Source: Candidatus Rubneribacter avistercoris
GTDB taxonomy: Bacteria > Actinomycetota > Coriobacteriia > Coriobacteriales > Eggerthellaceae
Assembly (NCBI GenBank): GCA_019115845.1
Contig: DXCU01000075.1
Location: 1-64,000 of the forward strand
Length of the DNA: 64,000 bases
Direction: 5' to 3'
The translations under genes and the position numbers were made by a program. The notes beneath the pieces were generated by a model. It did no database searches. It saw nothing but the letters and a program-made list of their open reading frames with translations, and was not told the DNA's origin. How positions within the stretch are numbered: the first letter of the stretch is position 1; each line of letters begins with the position of its first letter. This document shows, one piece after another, positions 46,884 to 57,018 of the stretch.

Positions 46884-47237
46884 ATGTCCCGTGTGAAACG
46901 TGCAGTCAACGCGCATAAGAAGCGTCGCACCATCCTCAAGCGCGCCAAGGGCTACTACGGCGCGAAGTCCCGCACCTACCGCTCGGCAAAGGAGCAGGTG
47001 CAGCATTCGCTGCAGTACATGTACCGCGACCGCCGCAACAAGAAGCGCGACATCCGCCGTCTGTGGATCACGCGCATCAACGCGGCCGCCCGCCTGAACG
47101 GCCTGAGCTACTCGGTGTTCATGAACGGCCTGAAGAAGGCCGGCGTGGAGCTGGACCGCAAGGTGCTCTCCGACATGGCCGTGAACGATCCTGCGGCGTT
47201 CGCCGCCGTGGTCGAGGTGGCCAAGAAGGCGCTGTAG
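46884..47237 (+). CDS. rplT: 50S ribosomal protein L20
   Basis: [70 protein letters not shown]. Confidence 0.97.
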   Translation: MSRVKRAVNAHKKRRTILKRAKGYYGAKSRTYRSAKEQVQHSLQYMYRDRRNKKRDIRRLWITRINAAARLNGLSYSVFMNGLKKAGVELDRKVLSDMAVNDPAAFAAVVEVAKKAL

Positions 47238-47265
47238 GCCGCGCGTCGAACGTCGCCTGCGAAAG

Positions 47266-47303
47266 AGGGCCCCGCAGCCGCACACCGGCTGCGGGGCCCT
47301 TCT
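47266..47303 (+). terminator. Rho-independent terminator after rplT
   Basis: agggccccgcagccg-cacac-cggctgcggggccct perfect 15-bp stem. Confidence 0.8.
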
Positions 47304-47419
47304 GTCTTTCGCGCGCCTTCCGACGCTAGCTTGCCGCCCTTCGCGGGCGCCTGGCGGGGCGGGGCGTTTCGAGTCGGCAGCCGGCTTTCGCGGCCCGTCG
47401 GGCGCGCCCGGGGCCGCGA

Positions 47420-47767
47420 TCAGCTTCGGTCGGCAGCGAGGTCGGGTTCGAAGGAGCCTCTTCCGGCCAGCATGTCCGCCAAAAACTCCTCGGCGGCCGA
47501 GCGCGCCGTGCCGATGGCGCCGGTGACCGTTTCCACCCCGCTCTGCTCAAGCGCCGACTGTATGGACGGATCTAAGGTGTGGGCTATGAGAACGTCCACC
47601 CCCAGCCTGTTGAGCAGGCTTGCCGTGGCGGCGGGGGGCAGGCAGGGGTTCGGGAAGTTCTGACACTGCGCGATCACCCCGCGCGTGACGGTGTAGCATG
47701 TGTAATCGGTGCAGCGCCCTCCGTGCGTCGATACGTCGAGGCCGTTGCTTGCGACCGCAATACGCAT
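47420..47767 (-). CDS. NifB/NifX-type (dinitrogenase iron-molybdenum cofactor family) domain protein
   Basis: MRIAVASNGLDVSTHGGRCTDYTCYTV...LLNRLGVDVLIAHTLDPSIQSALEQSGVETVTGAIGTARSAAEEFL. Confidence 0.82.
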   Translation of the reverse strand: MRIAVASNGLDVSTHGGRCTDYTCYTVTRGVIAQCQNFPNPCLPPAATASLLNRLGVDVLIAHTLDPSIQSALEQSGVETVTGAIGTARSAAEEFLADMLAGRGSFEPDLAADRS

Positions 47768-47983
47768 ACCGCTCCTCCCTTGCTCGGTGCATCATACGAT
47801 ACTCCTGTCCGCCCTCCGCGCGTCCGCCCTTTCGCCCAACGGGGACAAATCGCAAGGGGAACGACACGGGGGAGGGCCGTTCGAACGCGCGGCAAGGGAG
47901 GCTGCCGCGCGTTCGGACGCGCGCTAACGGCGCTTGCCCCCGATCTTCTCTGGCGCGATTTCGCGGACGTCGGCGTTTCATCC

Positions 47984-48046
47984 CTCCCGGAGGCGGTTCG
48001 GCGTTTGCAAGGGGGTTTGGGGTGGTGGACGAACCGCCTCCGGGAG
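47984..48046. repeat. Perfect 17-bp inverted repeat
   Basis: ctcccggaggcggttcg (47984-48000) / cgaaccgcctccgggag (48030-48046), 29-nt loop. Confidence 0.65.
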
Positions 48047-48062
48047 AGGGAGGCTGCGGGGC

Positions 48063-48091
48063 GCAGGCCCCGTCGAATCGACGGGGCCTGC
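48063..48091. terminator. GC-rich stem-loop downstream of the DmsC-like gene
   Basis: gcaggccccgtcga / tcgacggggcctgc. Confidence 0.5.
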
Positions 48092-48100
48092 AAGGGCTTG

Positions 48101-48991
48101 CTAGTAGTACATGAAGACGGAGCCGCCCGTCGCGTACATCGCCATGCGCAGGGCCACGGACCCCATCGCCCCACAAGCCACGACGAGCATCGCCAAGACA
48201 GGGAGCCTGGCTTGGCTCTTTCTCCGGCTTGCCACCGCGAGGGCCGCTGCCGCCACGGAAAGGGAGATGGCTGCGACGGTCATGCCGAGCGCGTCGCCAA
48301 AGAAGGGGGAGTATGATTCCACGGTGGCGAGGGGCTTTGTGGCAAGGATTCCGTCGAAGAAACGATCGATTTGGGTGAACGAGCTTGACGATGCCGCCAT
48401 CGAGGCAATGAACGCGCAAGTGGTCGCCGCGTTCGCGATCGATCCGATGATGATTGCGGCGGAAGCGCGGCTATCGGGCTTCCGGTGCTCCTCGCCGCGC
48501 TTCGCGAGTCCGTCGATCACGGTGTAGCTTGCCGGGCCGAGCACGCAGGCGTTGCCCAGCAAAGACAGCATCTGGGCGGGATTCTCCCACGTGGGGCGCG
48601 CGCTCATCATGTAGGAATGCCCGGTGACGAGCACGAGCGCAAGGGCTGCCGCTACGTTGAGCACGGCCAGTGCCGCAGGGATGTCGCCTCCTGTCCTGCG
48701 CAGCGCGGCAAGCGTGGCGACCATGCAGAGCGCTATCGCGACGACGGCGATCAATTCTTGCGTGATGCCGGAGCTCAGGTGACCGAATCCGTTGAAGATG
48801 CGATCCCAGTGCTCCAAATGGAAGAACACCGCCACGCCGCCGATAGCCAAGAGGACGGCCGACGAGGCCAGCGCGGGCATTCGGGCCGTTTTCGACCCCT
48901 TGGCCAGGGCATGCAGGTTCAAAGCCGCATAGAGGCCGGCCGACCACGAGATGAAAAGGGTGAACAGGATGAGTGGCCACTGCAGTTCCAT
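48101..48991 (-). CDS. DmsC-like membrane anchor subunit
   Basis: Polytopic, MELQWPLILFTLFISWSAGLYAALNLHALAKG...FFHLEHWDRIFNGFGHLSSGITQELIA. Confidence 0.88.
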   Translation of the reverse strand: MELQWPLILFTLFISWSAGLYAALNLHALAKGSKTARMPALASSAVLLAIGGVAVFFHLEHWDRIFNGFGHLSSGITQELIAVVAIALCMVATLAALRRTGGDIPAALAVLNVAAALALVLVTGHSYMMSARPTWENPAQMLSLLGNACVLGPASYTVIDGLAKRGEEHRKPDSRASAAIIIGSIANAATTCAFIASMAASSSSFTQIDRFFDGILATKPLATVESYSPFFGDALGMTVAAISLSVAAAALAVASRRKSQARLPVLAMLVVACGAMGSVALRMAMYATGGSVFMYY

Positions 48992-48994
48992 GAG

Positions 48995-49633
48995 TTACTC
49001 CTCTCCGTACCACGTGCGGTTGCGCAGGATGTAGCGGAACGAAGGGGCGTTGCCGACGTCGGGCAGGTGATGGACGTCGGCCTCCGACCATGCCCGGCTT
49101 GTTTGGGTGACGCGCAGGAACTCGGTTTCCTCCGGGCCCATCTTCGGTCCGCGGAACGATTCGATGCCCTGATCCAGATCGCCGAAGAATCGCGCGCGGC
49201 CTTGACATTGGCGAACGCATTCCGGCAGATCGCCTTGGGCCGTGCGTTGGTCGCACAGCGTGCACTTTTCGACGACGCGCTCCTCTTCGTTCAGGTAGCG
49301 CACGCCGTAGGGGCACGCCATGACGCAGAACTGGCATCCGATGCATTTCTCCTTGTCGATTTGGACCGTGCCGTTTTCCAGCTTGCGGCTGGCCCCGGTT
49401 GGGCACACTTCCACGCATTCGGGTTTCTCGCAGTGTTGGCAACCGATTGGTATGGAGTAGTACTCGACGTCGGGGAACTGGCCGGATCCTCCCGGAATGG
49501 GGTTCGGTCCGATGCGCAGCACCTTGTTCCAAAAATTCCCGACCGGCACGTCGTTGGCCATCTTGCACGCCACGCTGCAGGTGAGGCATTGGACGCAACG
49601 GTTCAGATCGGTCAGGATAGCGTACCTTGTCAT
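48995..49633 (-). CDS. DmsB-like 4Fe-4S electron transfer subunit
   Basis: CVQCLTCSVACKMANDVP, CQHCEKPECVEVCPTGAS, CIGCQFCVMACPYGVR, CTLCDQR clusters. Confidence 0.93.
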   Translation of the reverse strand: MTRYAILTDLNRCVQCLTCSVACKMANDVPVGNFWNKVLRIGPNPIPGGSGQFPDVEYYSIPIGCQHCEKPECVEVCPTGASRKLENGTVQIDKEKCIGCQFCVMACPYGVRYLNEEERVVEKCTLCDQRTAQGDLPECVRQCQGRARFFGDLDQGIESFRGPKMGPEETEFLRVTQTSRAWSEADVHHLPDVGNAPSFRYILRNRTWYGEE

Positions 49634-49634
49634 G

Positions 49635-52556
49635 TCAAACCTCCTCGTAAACCGGCAGCCAGCGCCTCAGCCTCTCGTCGTCGGGCGAGGAGATGATGGG
49701 CGTGCCGTCTTCGGTGGCGCGGGGGACGGGGTCTCCGTAAGGGCTGTTCTCGGGCGTGGCCTTGTACACCTTCACGAGATAGGCGCGCAGGCACGTCGAT
49801 CCGATGATGGGGTCTTGGTCGTACTGGTCCACCATGACGTTCGCGTTCGCCAGGTCGAATCCGTGCGTGGGAGCGGGAAGCTCGGGGTACCACCAGCCGT
49901 GGTCGGCCTCGATGACGCCGGGCTTTATGCCGTAAAACAGGTCGGCCACTTCGCGGATCTTGCCGCGCGGCGATTCGATCCAGCACCAGTCTCCCTGCTC
50001 GATGCCCAGCTCTTTCGCCGTCTCGGGATTGATTTGAAAGCACGGGACGGTGTACTGTTCGCGCAGCATGGGCACCTGGCGGCCTTCGGAGTGGAAAAAC
50101 AGCGGGTTTCGACGGCCCGACGTGTAGATGATGGGGTACTCCTCGTACACGTCGGGCGTCGAGCGCGGGCTCTCGCTTGGCTCGCGCGCGACGGGCCATT
50201 CCTCGCCGGGGTACAGCGATTCGAGGACGGTGGAGAACAGCTCGAACTTGGTGGAGGGGGTGCCGAAGCCCGGAAGCCCGTCTGTGCGGATGTAGCCGTT
50301 GATGTAGCGCTTGTAATACCCGATGGGACTCACTTCGCGCAGGTTCCACTGGCCGTGCTCCTGGTACTGCCGCACGGCGTCGTCCCAGTTTTCGAAGGAG
50401 AGCCTCTCGCCGTTGTGGCCGGGCAAGTTCATTCCCTTCACGACGGGCAGCACTTCAAGCTCGTGCATGAGCTGCTCGGTGGGGTATTCGTGCTCGAGCC
50501 ACTCTTCGGGCCAAAACGGCGGCGCGAACTCCTTTTTCGTCGGCCACCAGCCCAGACCAAGGGCTTTTGCGACACGCACGCAGGTGATGGCGTCCCACTC
50601 GGCTTCTCCTATGTGGTCGACGACGGGCACCATGATCCCGTAGCCCTTCTCGCCGCCCTGCGACGAGCGGACGCATCCGATCTCGAGGAAATGAGCTGCC
50701 GGGGTGATGATGTCGGCCAGCTCGATGGTGGGGGAGAACCACAGTTCGGACCCCCAGTAGAAGTCGAGGGTCTTGTAGGCCTCCCAGTTCGCCATGGCGT
50801 TGCCGCTGTGGAAATGGGAGCCCGTGTCGGAGATCATGCAGCGTATGGGATAGGGGTCGCCGGTCAGGATCATGTCGGTGGCCGTGGTGGTGTCGTGGAA
50901 GTTGGCGGCGCCTTGGCACTTGGTGGCCCACGGCAGCAAGGGGAACTTCTCGACGCCGGCTATCTTCTCTAGCTCGCTCAGCGGCAGCGAGGGCTGGCCG
51001 AAGGGGATGCAGTACATGAAGTAGTTGCCGTAGTTCCCATCTTGGCCGTGTCCGCCCACGTTGCCGCCTACGTTGTCGACGTTGCCCATGAGCGCCGACA
51101 GGGCGAGGATGGCGCGCGTCGTCTGTATGGAGTTGGCGGCGTGCTCGGTGGGGAGGTTGTACTGTATGCCGCCCAGGTTCGGCTCGGCGCAATAGATGTC
51201 GACGGCTTTGCGCAGCGCTTCCTCGGGGATCTCGCAGATGTCGGCGACGGTGGCGGGATCGTACTGGGAGACGTGCTCGCAGTACTTCTGCCATACGGGA
51301 ACGGCGGTGACAGTGGAGCCGTCCTTCAGGGCGACTTCGTAGGATCCTGTGAGAGCCGGATCGATGTCGAGCGCGAACCCGGGATCGACCACGAGCGTTC
51401 CGGTGTCGTTGAGTCCTGCCGGAACGAATTCGGTGGGGGCGTTGTACTCGGTTTCGCCCTCCCAAAGGGCGGTCTCGGAATCGAAGTAGATGGGTTTGCC
51501 CGAGCGCGCGTCCCATACGAGGAACCTGCGGGGGCTGCCGCCCTCTTTGACGTCGGCCTCCGTGAGCAGGCGTGTCCTAAGTTCGAGGGGGTAAGACCCC
51601 ACGGACGCTTCGTAAGGGGCGTAATCCCACGTGAAAGAGGTCGGTTCTTTCTCGTCCGCGTACAGAAACGGGGCGTTCGTCCATTTTTTGACGAAAAGCT
51701 CGTCGTAGGTTCCCTTCTCGTTCACCAGCAGGTTGATCATGCCCAAGGCCAGGAAATCGTCGGTGCCGGGGCGCAGGTGGATTTGAAGGTCGGTTTCCTT
51801 GCCAAGGCCCTGCGTGCGGGGCCCGACGCAGATGGACGCTTCGGCGGCGACGGCCGCGTCCACCGTGACGCGTCCGGCGTTGTCGTAGTTGGACACCTCT
51901 TGGTCGGAGCCCCACTGGAAGAACACGCGAGGATGATCGGACAGGCATGTCCAGTGAACGCCCATGTACGCGGTGAGGGCGCCGGATATCTCGCGGGGTC
52001 CCTTGCAGATCTGGCCGGCCGTGTTCCCGATGTTGGCCGTCTGCAGGCCTTGGGAGAGGCCCTCGATGCCGTAGGTGGTGATGCGGCTCGTGCCGTGCAG
52101 GATCTTCACGGTGTGGTTGCCGTATTTCTCGCGGCACTCCTCCACGCCTTTGGCGATGGCTTCTATGGCCTCGTCCCATGTGATCCTCTGCCAGCCCGGA
52201 TCTTCGCCTTTGGGGTTCGTCCGCCGCATGGGGTACTTGACTCTGTCGGGGTGGTAGAGCTGCTGGTGGGCCGTGCGCCCTTTGACGCACAGGTTGCCTC
52301 GGCTGGTGCACGAGCTCTCGTCACCCTCGATGCGTATCACGCGTCCGTCTCTGACGGTCACCCATGTCGGGCATTCCATTTTCCCGCAGGCGCGGCAGAA
52401 GCTGCGGATGCGCTTCGTTTCGCCGGTGGCGCCGGGATCTCCGGAAGCGGTTTCGGCGAGCGCCGGCATGGGCGACGTCGAGGCCAGGGCCGCGCAGCCG
52501 GCCAGTGCGGTTGAAAGCTTCAGGAAGCTGCGTCTGGATAGGCTTATCTTGCTCAT
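49635..52556 (-). CDS. DmsA-like Tat-exported molybdopterin oxidoreductase
   Basis: Signal LSRRSFLKLSTALAGCAALASTSPMPALA; CRACGKMECPTWVTVRDGRVIRIEGDESSCTSRGNLCVKGRTAHQQLYHPDRVKYPMRR. Confidence 0.93.
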   Translation of the reverse strand: MSKISLSRRSFLKLSTALAGCAALASTSPMPALAETASGDPGATGETKRIRSFCRACGKMECPTWVTVRDGRVIRIEGDESSCTSRGNLCVKGRTAHQQLYHPDRVKYPMRRTNPKGEDPGWQRITWDEAIEAIAKGVEECREKYGNHTVKILHGTSRITTYGIEGLSQGLQTANIGNTAGQICKGPREISGALTAYMGVHWTCLSDHPRVFFQWGSDQEVSNYDNAGRVTVDAAVAAEASICVGPRTQGLGKETDLQIHLRPGTDDFLALGMINLLVNEKGTYDELFVKKWTNAPFLYADEKEPTSFTWDYAPYEASVGSYPLELRTRLLTEADVKEGGSPRRFLVWDARSGKPIYFDSETALWEGETEYNAPTEFVPAGLNDTGTLVVDPGFALDIDPALTGSYEVALKDGSTVTAVPVWQKYCEHVSQYDPATVADICEIPEEALRKAVDIYCAEPNLGGIQYNLPTEHAANSIQTTRAILALSALMGNVDNVGGNVGGHGQDGNYGNYFMYCIPFGQPSLPLSELEKIAGVEKFPLLPWATKCQGAANFHDTTTATDMILTGDPYPIRCMISDTGSHFHSGNAMANWEAYKTLDFYWGSELWFSPTIELADIITPAAHFLEIGCVRSSQGGEKGYGIMVPVVDHIGEAEWDAITCVRVAKALGLGWWPTKKEFAPPFWPEEWLEHEYPTEQLMHELEVLPVVKGMNLPGHNGERLSFENWDDAVRQYQEHGQWNLREVSPIGYYKRYINGYIRTDGLPGFGTPSTKFELFSTVLESLYPGEEWPVAREPSESPRSTPDVYEEYPIIYTSGRRNPLFFHSEGRQVPMLREQYTVPCFQINPETAKELGIEQGDWCWIESPRGKIREVADLFYGIKPGVIEADHGWWYPELPAPTHGFDLANANVMVDQYDQDPIIGSTCLRAYLVKVYKATPENSPYGDPVPRATEDGTPIISSPDDERLRRWLPVYEEV

Positions 52557-52815
52557 TCGCCAGTCCCCCTTCTTTCTCGCTTGATCTGACGGCGAGCGCT
52601 GCCAAGCCGATGGCCTGATGGTTCTTTGGTCCAGCTGCCAATGGGCTTCCCGGTTCTCACGGTGCTCCCGGTTGGCGGCGCGCTCCTCCTCTCTCCTCCT
52701 TGCGCTTGACAGCCTCTCGCGGATCTATAATATGAAAGGCGGGATGCATAGGGAAATTTGATTGAAACTAACTGAATCGTTTTCAGAATGGCGCTATTCT
52801 TGAGGGGATAAGGTT

Positions 52816-53703
52816 ATGCGGATTGACTATCTGAGGGAGTTCGTCGAGGTCGCTTATTGCCTGAACTACTCCAAGGCGGCGAAAAACCTCGGCACCTCCC
52901 AATCCTCAATCAGCAAGCACGTCCAATCTTTGGAGAAGCGCTACGGGGCCCTGTTGTTCGAAAGGGACACGGCAAGCGTCTCGCTCACGCCTTTCGGGAT
53001 CGCCCTCGTTCAGGAGTCCATCGCCTTGCTCGATGCCTGCGACAGGTTCGAATCGCGGGTGGAGGAGCTTGGCGATCTTTACCGGAAAAGCCTTGTGGTT
53101 GGCGGAATGCATTACAATCCGAAAATCATGCGCTTGCTGGACAAGGCGCAGCGGGATGTCGACTCCGGAGCGGTGACGGTTCCCCTCCGGCTTGTTTCCC
53201 AGCTTTCCGATCCGCTCGTCGACAGCCTCAAGATCGGCAGGATAGACGTCGCGCTCACCTTGCGCGACGAGGCTCTGATCGACGACGAGGACGTGCATTG
53301 CGTCGACGTGTTGGAAGATCCCCTCTTCGCCCTTATGAGAAGCAGCCATCCTTTGGCGCATCGTCAATCCGTGACGTTCGTCGAGCTTTCCGAATGGACG
53401 TTCCTCAAGCCGAGTGGATCGTATTTTGTGCTTGGAAACGAGGCGCTTGAGGAGATGTTCTCCAGAAGCGGTATCAGGGTTAAGGATCGCATCGTGTTCG
53501 TGAAGGACGTCCAAGGCTTTCGCACCATCGATTTCATGGACGGTGTGACGTTTGTCGAGGGCGGCGTGGCGAGCACCATCTCTTCGGAAAGCGGTTTGAT
53601 TAGTGTTCCCATTGCGGACGCGGGCGCCTCGTTTCCCATCGTGGCTGCATGCAGGGCTCAAGATGCCCGCGCCGTCTCCTTTGTGGACGCGCTGCGAGCT
53701 TAG
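52816..53703 (+). CDS. LysR family transcriptional regulator
   Basis: MRIDYLREFVEVAYCLNYSKAAKNLGTSQSSISKHVQSLEKRYGALLFERD; divergent from the Mo-reductase operon. Confidence 0.92.
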   Translation: MRIDYLREFVEVAYCLNYSKAAKNLGTSQSSISKHVQSLEKRYGALLFERDTASVSLTPFGIALVQESIALLDACDRFESRVEELGDLYRKSLVVGGMHYNPKIMRLLDKAQRDVDSGAVTVPLRLVSQLSDPLVDSLKIGRIDVALTLRDEALIDDEDVHCVDVLEDPLFALMRSSHPLAHRQSVTFVELSEWTFLKPSGSYFVLGNEALEEMFSRSGIRVKDRIVFVKDVQGFRTIDFMDGVTFVEGGVASTISSESGLISVPIADAGASFPIVAACRAQDARAVSFVDALRA

Positions 53704-55169
53704 CGGCGCTTGCCGCGCTCCCGCGCGAGCGAGGCACGATGCGCGCGGCCGGGGCGCATGTCCGCGCTGCCCGCTTGGCGCGGTTTCTTAGCGGTCGGCT
53801 GGGCGGCTTGTTTCCGGGAGGGACGCTGACGAGCGGGTTGGTCTCCTTGGGTGCCGGCCTTCTTCTTGCTGCGGCGCTTTCTCGCGTTGCGGCCGGACTC
53901 GTCTTCGGCGCTTTGCGCTTTCCCGCGCGCTTTCGCTTTCTTGCGCTCGCGCGCAGCCTGCTCCTTGACGGCTTGGCGGATGTCCGGGTCGCGCCGCGCG
54001 TCGGCGCGCTGGGATTTGGAGGCCGCTTCCTCGGCGGCGGCCTTGGCGTCGAAGGAGGGAAGCTCCATCTCGGGGATGGTCCGCTTGATGAGTTTTTCGA
54101 TGTCGCGCAAGGCGTCTTCGGTTTCGGGGCTCACAAACGACACGGCGAACCCCGCCGCGCCCGCGCGCCCGGTGCGGCCGATGCGGTGCACGTAGTCTTC
54201 GGGCTGGGTGGGCAGGTCGTAGTTCACCACGTAGTCGACCTCTTCCACGTCGATGCCGCGCGCGAGCACGTCGGTGGCCACGATGACGCCGGTTTTGCCG
54301 GCGGCGAAGTTGTCGAGCGCGCGTCGGCGCTGGTTTTGGCTGCGGTCGGAGTGGATGGCCTCGGCGGCGTACCCTGCGCGCTTGAGGCGGCGGCAGGTGG
54401 CGTCGGCGCGGCTGCGCGTGCGCGCGAACACGATGACGCGTTCGGCGCCCTTCTCGGCGAGCACGGCCTTGAGCAGCGCGGGCTTGACGGTTTGCGGCGT
54501 GCGGATGATGAACTGCTCCACGGTGTCGGCCGTTTCGCCCTTGTGGGCTATCTCCACCACGGCCGGGTCGCTCAGGAGCGTGCCCACGCTGTTTTGGACC
54601 GAGCGGTCGATGGTGGCCGAGAACAGAAGCGTTTGGCGTGAGGCCGGCGTGGCGCCGACGATCTTTTTCATGGCTGGCCAAAAGCCCATGTCCAGCATGC
54701 GGTCGGCCTCGTCGAGCACGAGCACCTCCACGTCCGCCAGGCGCGCGGCCTTCTGCTCCATGAGGTCCACCAAGCGCCCCGGCGTGGCTATGAGCACGTC
54801 CACCCCGCGCTTGAGGCGGTTGATCTGCGGTCCGTAGGACAGCCCGCCCACCACGGTGAGGATGCGGTGGTGGGTGGAGGTGGCTATGGACTCGCACACC
54901 TCGCCTATCTGCTGGGCCAGCTCGCGCGTGGGCGTGACCACGAGCATGAGCGGGCCTTGCCCGCCTTTGGCGTGGCCGAGGCGGTCGAGGGAGGGCAGGG
55001 AGAAGGCGGCGGTCTTGCCGGTGCCGGTCTTGGCGGCGGCGATGAGGTCGCGCCCTTCGAGCGCGAGGGGGATGGCCTGCTCTTGGATGGGCGTCGGGGC
55101 CTCGTAGCCCAGGCGCGCGACGGCCTGGAGGGCTTGGTCGGACAAGCCGAGTTCGTTGAATTGCAGCAT
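53700..55169 (-). CDS. DEAD-box ATP-dependent RNA helicase
   Basis: AAKTGTGKTAAF, VLDEADRMLDMGF, SAT motif, VDYVVNYDLPTQPEDYVHRIGRTGRAG; basic C-terminal tail. ATG 55169. Confidence 0.94.
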   Translation of the reverse strand: MLQFNELGLSDQALQAVARLGYEAPTPIQEQAIPLALEGRDLIAAAKTGTGKTAAFSLPSLDRLGHAKGGQGPLMLVVTPTRELAQQIGEVCESIATSTHHRILTVVGGLSYGPQINRLKRGVDVLIATPGRLVDLMEQKAARLADVEVLVLDEADRMLDMGFWPAMKKIVGATPASRQTLLFSATIDRSVQNSVGTLLSDPAVVEIAHKGETADTVEQFIIRTPQTVKPALLKAVLAEKGAERVIVFARTRSRADATCRRLKRAGYAAEAIHSDRSQNQRRRALDNFAAGKTGVIVATDVLARGIDVEEVDYVVNYDLPTQPEDYVHRIGRTGRAGAAGFAVSFVSPETEDALRDIEKLIKRTIPEMELPSFDAKAAAEEAASKSQRADARRDPDIRQAVKEQAARERKKAKARGKAQSAEDESGRNARKRRSKKKAGTQGDQPARQRPSRKQAAQPTAKKPRQAGSADMRPGRAHRASLARERGKRR

Positions 55170-55417
55170 GGTTCCTTGGTTTTCTGTGTCGGCGCGGCGC
55201 GGGGCCGCGGGCTTTTCGCTTGGGGCTCGATGCGGCGGTGCGCAGCGAGCCGGAGCGCTGCGCGCGTGCGATGCCGCGCTGCGCCGACTGTTCATTGTAC
55301 CCGCTGCCCGCTCCCCGCATCCCAATCAACGCACAATGATCAGAAGGATGGGCTTTCTGCCGGATGGGAAACGGGCTTGCCTCCCTGGCGGAAGGCGCGG
55401 GGGAGGAGGTGGGGCTG

Positions 55418-56953
55418 CTACGGCTCCACGGGCGTCGCGCTGGCGGCCTGCGTGCCCGCCACCATGCCGAACACGCCGCAATCGGGAGCCGAGCATCCCG
55501 TAAGGCGCTGCGCTCCGTGCACTCCGCCTGTGACCTCGCCTGCGGCGTACAGGCCCTCTATGGGCCGCCCGTTCACGTCGAGGATGCGTGCGGACGTGTC
55601 GATGCGAACGCCTCCGGGCGTGTAGTTGTTGTTTGGGATGAGGTTCATGCCGTAGAAGGGGGGTTGCTTGATGGCGGCGCCTTGCAGGGCGGCCATGTCC
55701 TTTCCGAAGTCCTCGTCCGTCCCGTTGTCGAACATCTCGTTATAGCGGCTTGCGGCGTCCGCGAGCGCTTGCTTGTCGTAGCCGAAGTGGTCGGCTAGCT
55801 CGTCTAGGGTGTCGAACCGGTACATGGTGCCGTTTTTGAAGTTGCGTCCGGCAAGCGACATCTCGAGGCGCTGCTTGTCATGGAACAGCTCGATGCCTTT
55901 CGAGTCGTACACGAGCAAAGGGGGCTTGCCGTCGAAGTCGAGCATCTGCCTGAGGATGATGATGCCGAGGTCGTTGCGGCTTCCCAGCTCGTTCACGAAG
56001 CGCTTTCCGTCGGGGTTGAGGAGCATGCCCCAGCAGACATCCTCGGTGGGGATGGGGTAGGACAGGCGGAACAGCGAGAGGTTGACCGTCTGCGCGCCGT
56101 GCGAGGCCAGCATCCGCAGCACGCCGGAGGTGGCGCCGGGGTTGGTCATGGTGTCGGCCTGTGCCAAGACGGCGGACTCGGAGCGCAGAAGCTCCTTGTC
56201 GCGTGCGTAGCCGCCCGTGGCGAACACGATGCCGCGACGCGCTCCGATGCGCCTTGCGTTTCCCGTCTGGTTCTCAAGGTCGTCGGTTCCGGGCGCGTTG
56301 TAGTCGAAGGCGTAGTTCTCCCGCACGACGACGCCAACGGCCCGGCCGTCGCGCAGGACGAGATCGTCCACCTTGCAGCGTGCGCGCATCTCCAGCGTGT
56401 CGGCAAGAGAGCTTTGCGCATGCGAGACGAGCGCGTCGAGCAGGTAGCGCCCGCCGCCGGCCCATAAAAGGCGCTTCGCGCTGTGGCCGCCGCCGTTCTT
56501 GAGCTGCTTGAAGGTTGCGCCGCGTTCCGTGAGGAAGCGGTAGAGGCTCTGCGACCCTTCGGCCACGACGCGAGCCAGATCGGGGTCGCCGTAATCCTCG
56601 GCCACCTTCCTCATGTCTTCGTACATCCACTCGGGGTCGTCCTCTATGCCCTCGGCGCCCTGCTCGTCGCTGCCCGCAATGGCGCAGTTGAGTCCGCTCA
56701 CGCGCGAGGTGCCGCCGAATTGGCCCATCTTCTCGAGCACAAGCGTCTGGGCGCCGGCTTCGGCTGCCGTCACAGCGGCCACCGTCGCCGCGAGGCCGCT
56801 GCCGACGACGATGACGTCGAAGGTTTCGTCGAATCCCTCTTCGCCGGGGTCGTCGTTGTGCGCGGAATCGGCGAAGGCGCGTCCCGGTCCCGCCATCGCC
56901 GCAGTGGCGAAGGCGGCGACAAGGCCGGTTTTCAGAAACTGCTTCCTATCCAT
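55418..56953 (-). CDS. FAD-dependent flavocytochrome c/fumarate reductase-type flavoprotein
   Basis: FDVIVVGSGLAATVAAVTAAEAGAQTLVLEKMGQFGGTSRVSGLN; C-terminal GGVRIDTSARILDVNGRPIEGLYAAGEVTGGVHGAQRLTGCSAPDCGVFG. ATG 56953. Confidence 0.9.
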   Translation of the reverse strand: MDRKQFLKTGLVAAFATAAMAGPGRAFADSAHNDDPGEEGFDETFDVIVVGSGLAATVAAVTAAEAGAQTLVLEKMGQFGGTSRVSGLNCAIAGSDEQGAEGIEDDPEWMYEDMRKVAEDYGDPDLARVVAEGSQSLYRFLTERGATFKQLKNGGGHSAKRLLWAGGGRYLLDALVSHAQSSLADTLEMRARCKVDDLVLRDGRAVGVVVRENYAFDYNAPGTDDLENQTGNARRIGARRGIVFATGGYARDKELLRSESAVLAQADTMTNPGATSGVLRMLASHGAQTVNLSLFRLSYPIPTEDVCWGMLLNPDGKRFVNELGSRNDLGIIILRQMLDFDGKPPLLVYDSKGIELFHDKQRLEMSLAGRNFKNGTMYRFDTLDELADHFGYDKQALADAASRYNEMFDNGTDEDFGKDMAALQGAAIKQPPFYGMNLIPNNNYTPGGVRIDTSARILDVNGRPIEGLYAAGEVTGGVHGAQRLTGCSAPDCGVFGMVAGTQAASATPVEP

Positions 56954-57018
56954 GGAACCCTCCTTTTGGGCGTCGTGTTTTCCCTGCTCGTTGAGATGCG
57001 GTTGCCGCTTGGGGCGCA

